Shown: one piece after another, positions 61,152 to 64,000 of the stretch
Layout: each line of letters starts with the position of its first letter
Position numbering within the stretch: the first letter of the stretch is position 1
Assembly: GCA_016177705.1 (NCBI GenBank)
Contig: JACOUT010000017.1
Coordinates: 28,849-92,848, forward strand
Direction: 5' to 3'
Length of the DNA stretch: 64,000 nucleotides
DNA from: Deltaproteobacteria bacterium
GTDB taxonomy: Bacteria > Myxococcota > UBA727 > VGSZ01
The notes under the pieces: model-generated
The model's input: the letters and a program-made list of their open reading frames with translations, nothing else
The model's database searches: none
Told to the model about the DNA's origin: nothing
Made by a program: the position numbers and the translations under genes

Positions 61152-62708
61152 CTACCGGCCGACCAGCGCGTCGGGCTTGACGACGACGACGTGATCGGCG
61201 GCGATGCGAAGGTCGACGGCGTCGATGCGAGCGTCCTCGCCGCGCCGCGCCTTGTCGACTTTGGGCGCGAGGTAGACGGGCGGCGCCCGCTTGTTGGCGG
61301 CGACGTCGGCGGCGAAGGCGCTCCCGTCGTCGGTCACGACCACCAACGACAGGCGATCGGCCCGCAAGTGACGCTTGATGGCGGCGTTGACATCCGCGCG
61401 CGTCGCGCCCGCCAGTGCACGCTGCCCGGACGCCTGCACGGCCGCCTGGGCGCGCGCGAAGCTCTCGTCGTCGGGGATGCCGTCGCGCACGAACCGATCG
61501 AGCTCGTCCAGCGTCTGGCGCAACATGAACAACCGGCTCTTGCGCTCGACCGGGCCAACCCACGAGGAGAAGTGCCAGGATCGGCGCGGCAGGCCGGGCG
61601 CCAGACACGCGATCTGCCCTGTCGGCGGCGGGCCTTGAGCGTCACATTCGCCGAGCCCGACGCCGCGTCGGGTGTGGGCCGCGTCCAGGACGTGATCGAC
61701 GGGGGCGCGGTGCTCCGAGAGCCAGGCCATGGCGACGGCGAGCGCCGGGTAGTCCGCATGGGCGCGCGCCAAGTCGGCGAGCGCAAAGCCGACCGCGATG
61801 GTGGCGCCGGCCGTGGGCGTCTCGACGACGACCAGCACGTTGTCGTCGGGCTGTGCCGGCGGCGCCGGCGGCGCGCGCTCGCCGTCCGAGAACGGCAGCG
61901 CCTCGAGGGCGCTCGTCAGCCGCGCGACCAGCGCCGTGGGAGCGCTGCCGGCGACGCCGAGCACCAGGCGGTCGCGGACCAGCGCACGCTCGTGCAAGCC
62001 GCGCACGTCCTCGATCGTGACGGCGTCGATGCCCGCAGGCGTGCCGGCCGTCGCGTGCGCGTAGCCGTGCCGTGCGCCCTCTTTGAACGCACCGGGCACG
62101 AACGTCGCGCCCCCATAGATGAGCGCCTCGAGCGTCGCGCGCGACATCGACGATTCGGGGCCGTCGCGCGGCGGTTCGCGCAGCTGCGCGCGCTGCTCGT
62201 CCTTGCAGCGATCGAGCTCCTCGGCGGTCAGGCGCGGGTGCAGCAGCACGTCGAGGAGCAGCTCGGCGTAGGCGGCCGCGTGCTCCCGTGGGACGCGGCC
62301 GGTGAGCGCGATCGCGTCCTTGTCGGCGCGCACGTCGAGCGTGGCGGACATGCGCGTGAGCGTCTCGGCCAGCTCGGCGGCCGTGAGCTTCTCGGTGCCG
62401 TGTCCCAACAGGCGCGCCAGCAGCCCCGCGATCCCCTCCTTGCCGGCCGGGTCGTCAGCCGAGCCGGTCGACAGGACCACGCGCAGCTCGGCCTGCGGTT
62501 CGGCGTCGGAGAGGGCGACCACGGTGGCGAGCGGATGCTCGGCTGCGAGCTGCGCCCGCTTCAGCTCGGCGGGCGACGGGGCGGGGGCAGCGAGCTCCGG
62601 CAGGTCGTCGCGAGGATCGGGGGAGCGATCGGGATCGACCTGCTGCGTGGTGACGCAGGCCGGTCCGGCGGCGGCCACGACGAGGAGTGCGAGGAGGAGC
62701 GCGCGCAT
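61152..62708 (-). CDS. M16 peptidase-like lipoprotein lacking the zinc motif
   Basis: The product has 518 aa. A signal peptide with lipobox AAAGPAC is visible. It shows the M16 (insulinase/processing peptidase) fold: VVLSTGSADDPAGKEGIAGL where an M16 enzyme has the HxxEH helix, then GLHERALVRDRLVLGVAGSA and the second M16 half (about 280-450). The zinc site reads GLLARLLGH, so the catalytic His, Glu and His are missing. It is probably a non-catalytic partner; no active M16 gene is adjacent. Start ATG 62708. Confidence 0.78.
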   Translation of the reverse strand: MRALLLALLVVAAAGPACVTTQQVDPDRSPDPRDDLPELAAPAPSPAELKRAQLAAEHPLATVVALSDAEPQAELRVVLSTGSADDPAGKEGIAGLLARLLGHGTEKLTAAELAETLTRMSATLDVRADKDAIALTGRVPREHAAAYAELLLDVLLHPRLTAEELDRCKDEQRAQLREPPRDGPESSMSRATLEALIYGGATFVPGAFKEGARHGYAHATAGTPAGIDAVTIEDVRGLHERALVRDRLVLGVAGSAPTALVARLTSALEALPFSDGERAPPAPPAQPDDNVLVVVETPTAGATIAVGFALADLARAHADYPALAVAMAWLSEHRAPVDHVLDAAHTRRGVGLGECDAQGPPPTGQIACLAPGLPRRSWHFSSWVGPVERKSRLFMLRQTLDELDRFVRDGIPDDESFARAQAAVQASGQRALAGATRADVNAAIKRHLRADRLSLVVVTDDGSAFAADVAANKRAPPVYLAPKVDKARRGEDARIDAVDLRIAADHVVVVKPDALVGR

Positions 62709-62758
62709 CGGCGCGCTGTAGCGCGACCCGGCGGGGAAGGAAACACGAGCGCCGCGCG

Positions 62759-63556
62759 CTACTTGAGGCCGGGCACGGGCGCGTCGCAGGAGCCCGGCAG
62801 ACGCGCGACGTGCGCGCCGGACGGCGGCGTGAAGGTGAAGGCGGTGTCGGGCAGCGCCTTGTTGAATTTCAGGTTGCTGTAGCTGAACTGGTTCACGTTG
62901 CCCGACGGGTCGACCACGATCGACTGCTTGACGCGCGAGGTCTTCGGGTCGACCACGATGATCAGCTTGGCGAAGATGGCGTTGCCCTGCTTGGGGGTAA
63001 GCTCGAGGTGATGGTCGCTCTTGTCGCCGAAGGTGCCGGCGAACCACGCGACGTCGAACTGCTCGCGGATCTTGCCCTGGCCCCAGAGGAAGGCCACCGA
63101 CGCCGTCAGGCCGTCGTTCTTGAAACAGGCGTTGACGAAGGCGGTGTTGTCTTCCTGCGAGTGCAGCCACAGCGACTTGCCATCGACCACGAACGACTTC
63201 TTCTTCGGCTGTTGGTAGTCCCAGCGCATCAGCCCGGGCTTCTTGAACTTGACCTCGCCCTTCGACTCCTCGGTGCGGCGCAGCAGCGTGTAGGTGTAGC
63301 GCTGCGTGAACGAGCCCGAGAAGTCGGTAGTGGCGTCGTAGGTCTTCTGGATGGCGTCGACCACGGCGTCGAGGCGCGCGTCGGCGGCTGGCGGGGGGAG
63401 CGCAGGTGCTGCGGCCGTTGGTGCAGTGGCCGTGGGTGCTGCGGCCGTGGGTGCTGCGGCCGCTGGCGCAGCCGCGGCGGGCCCCGTCGCTGGCGTGTCG
63501 GCGGGCACCAGCAGGTGCAGGGCGAGCGTGACGAGGGGCGAGAAGGGGATCCACAT
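62759..63556 (-). CDS. lolA: Outer-membrane lipoprotein carrier protein LolA-like
   Basis: The product has 265 aa. The signal peptide (VTLALHLLVPADTPA) is followed by a 40-residue Ala/Pro/Thr linker. The LolA domain starts LDAVVDAIQKTYDATTDFSG and contains SFTQRYTY, KKPGLMRWDY (the LolA signature), FVVDGKSLWLHSQEDN and a C-terminal NLKFNKALPDTAFTFTPPSG. LolA ferries lipoproteins across the periplasm. A GGAG 5-6 nt upstream supports ATG 63556 over a TTG at 63571. Confidence 0.88.
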   Translation of the reverse strand: MWIPFSPLVTLALHLLVPADTPATGPAAAAPAAAAPTAAAPTATAPTAAAPALPPPAADARLDAVVDAIQKTYDATTDFSGSFTQRYTYTLLRRTEESKGEVKFKKPGLMRWDYQQPKKKSFVVDGKSLWLHSQEDNTAFVNACFKNDGLTASVAFLWGQGKIREQFDVAWFAGTFGDKSDHHLELTPKQGNAIFAKLIIVVDPKTSRVKQSIVVDPSGNVNQFSYSNLKFNKALPDTAFTFTPPSGAHVARLPGSCDAPVPGLK

Positions 63557-63639
63557 GGCGGGCTCCGGCAATTCGACGCGGCCTGGGCCGCTTGATTCAC
63601 GTGAGAGAGGTCACGGGCGAGGTGGGGGTGCCGACGGCG

Positions 63640-64000
63640 TCACGACGCGGGCTCCGGCAGGCGGCGCGCGATCTCCCCGGCGGGCAGGTCGCGCAGCGCG
63701 CCCAGCACCGCCGGCGCGCCTTGGGACGTGGAGACCGCCGTCAGCTCGGCGTGGAGCGCGCGCAGCGCCTCGCTCGAGCCCGCCGCTGCGGCGGCGGCGT
63801 GGCTCCGCCAGCGCAGCACGCGCGCGTCCATGCTGTCGACCGCCGCGTTGGTGCCGGCCGCGAGCGCGGCCAGCGCGGGGTCGTCATCTGCCGAGGCCGG
63901 GGCGCGTGCTTCGAGGCGGCCGGCGGCGGCTGCTGCGAGCGTGGCGGTCAGCTCGCCGAGCCGCGCCCGGCGCCGCGCCGCCTGCTCGGCGCGCGCGGCA
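63640..64000 (-). CDS. Ala-rich protein of unknown function, C-terminal part (runs off window)
   Basis: The frame is open from the window edge to a stop at 63640, so only the last 120 residues are visible. It is helical, rich in Ala, Arg and Leu (RLGELTATLAAAAAGRLEAR, then SMDARVLRWRSHAAAAAAG), ending PAGEIARRLPEPAS. No family motif is visible. It is on the same strand as lolA, 83 bp upstream of it. The true N-terminus is outside the window. Confidence 0.55.
   Translation of the reverse strand, partial: AARAEQAARRRARLGELTATLAAAAAGRLEARAPASADDDPALAALAAGTNAAVDSMDARVLRWRSHAAAAAAGSSEALRALHAELTAVSTSQGAPAVLGALRDLPAGEIARRLPEPAS

Noticed and set aside
63400..63480. Short near-repeat GTGGGTGCTGCGGCC in lolA
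   Set aside because: It encodes the Ala/Pro/Thr linker after the signal peptide; a local slippage product of little further interest.

Overview
The window is about 64 kb of uniformly GC-rich, densely coded DNA. It looks like a deltaproteobacterium in the wide sense, most likely Myxococcota. The signs are a pilMNOPQ cluster with a helix-turn-helix gene in front, a roadblock (MglB-like) protein, AgmX-type periplasmic TonB-like domains, a Pkn-type Ser/Thr kinase with PEGA repeats, cysteine-rich lipoproteins with long Gly-Glu linkers, and a secretin-free set of type III secretion genes. I saw no rRNA, tRNA, CRISPR array, insertion sequence or prophage. All assignments come from reading the sequence; no database search was run.

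Layout. 1-5.3 kb: mostly minus-strand genes (alpha/beta hydrolase, UPF0158 protein, PafA-like alkaline phosphatase, HAD phosphatase, a membrane-anchored protein, holB). 5.35-5.9 kb: the only gene-free gap above 300 bp, holding a perfect 15-bp inverted repeat. 5.9-8.7 kb: a histone H1-tail-like protein with a clear terminator, a HEAT-repeat protein, a hydrolase and prepilin peptidase pilD. 8.8-18.2 kb: a long plus-strand run, HTH-pilM-pilN-pilO-pilP-pilQ-lipoprotein-roadblock-aroQ-efp-Rsm22-like methyltransferase, with several 4-nt stop/start overlaps. 18.1-21.8 kb: type III export gate gene sctU, two unknown minus-strand genes and one unknown plus-strand gene, arranged around a 20-bp perfect palindrome that contains the sctU start codon. 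21.8-30.5 kb: lipoproteins, a pilin-like protein, a thioesterase, a fused 2-oxoacid dehydrogenase E1, SixA and a parvulin lipoprotein. 30.6-38.9 kb: kinase, discoidin-like exported protein, ATP-grasp protein, amidohydrolase and rarA. 38.9-44.4 kb: an alpha-2-macroglobulin split into two coupled genes. 44.5-52.8 kb: YedK/HMCES-type DNA repair protein, hrpB, two AgmX-related genes, recN and tsaB. 52.8-59.1 kb: a prolyl oligopeptidase lipoprotein, an acidic peptidoglycan-binding protein, and a hydrophobic secreted-type protein flanked by two SycD/LcrH-like TPR chaperones. 59.1-64 kb: a KamA-family radical SAM enzyme, an orphan NuoH-like membrane protein, a zinc-site-less M16 peptidase homologue, lolA and a partial Ala-rich protein.

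How they fit together. PilD processes pilins, PilMNOP form the alignment complex and PilQ is the outer-membrane pore, so this is a core type IV pilus locus. The roadblock and AgmX-type proteins suggest polarity or gliding functions. The sctU locus and the chaperone-cargo-chaperone block 36 kb away suggest a dispersed non-flagellar type III system, and the cargo is a candidate translocator. I consider that block the most promising undescribed element here.
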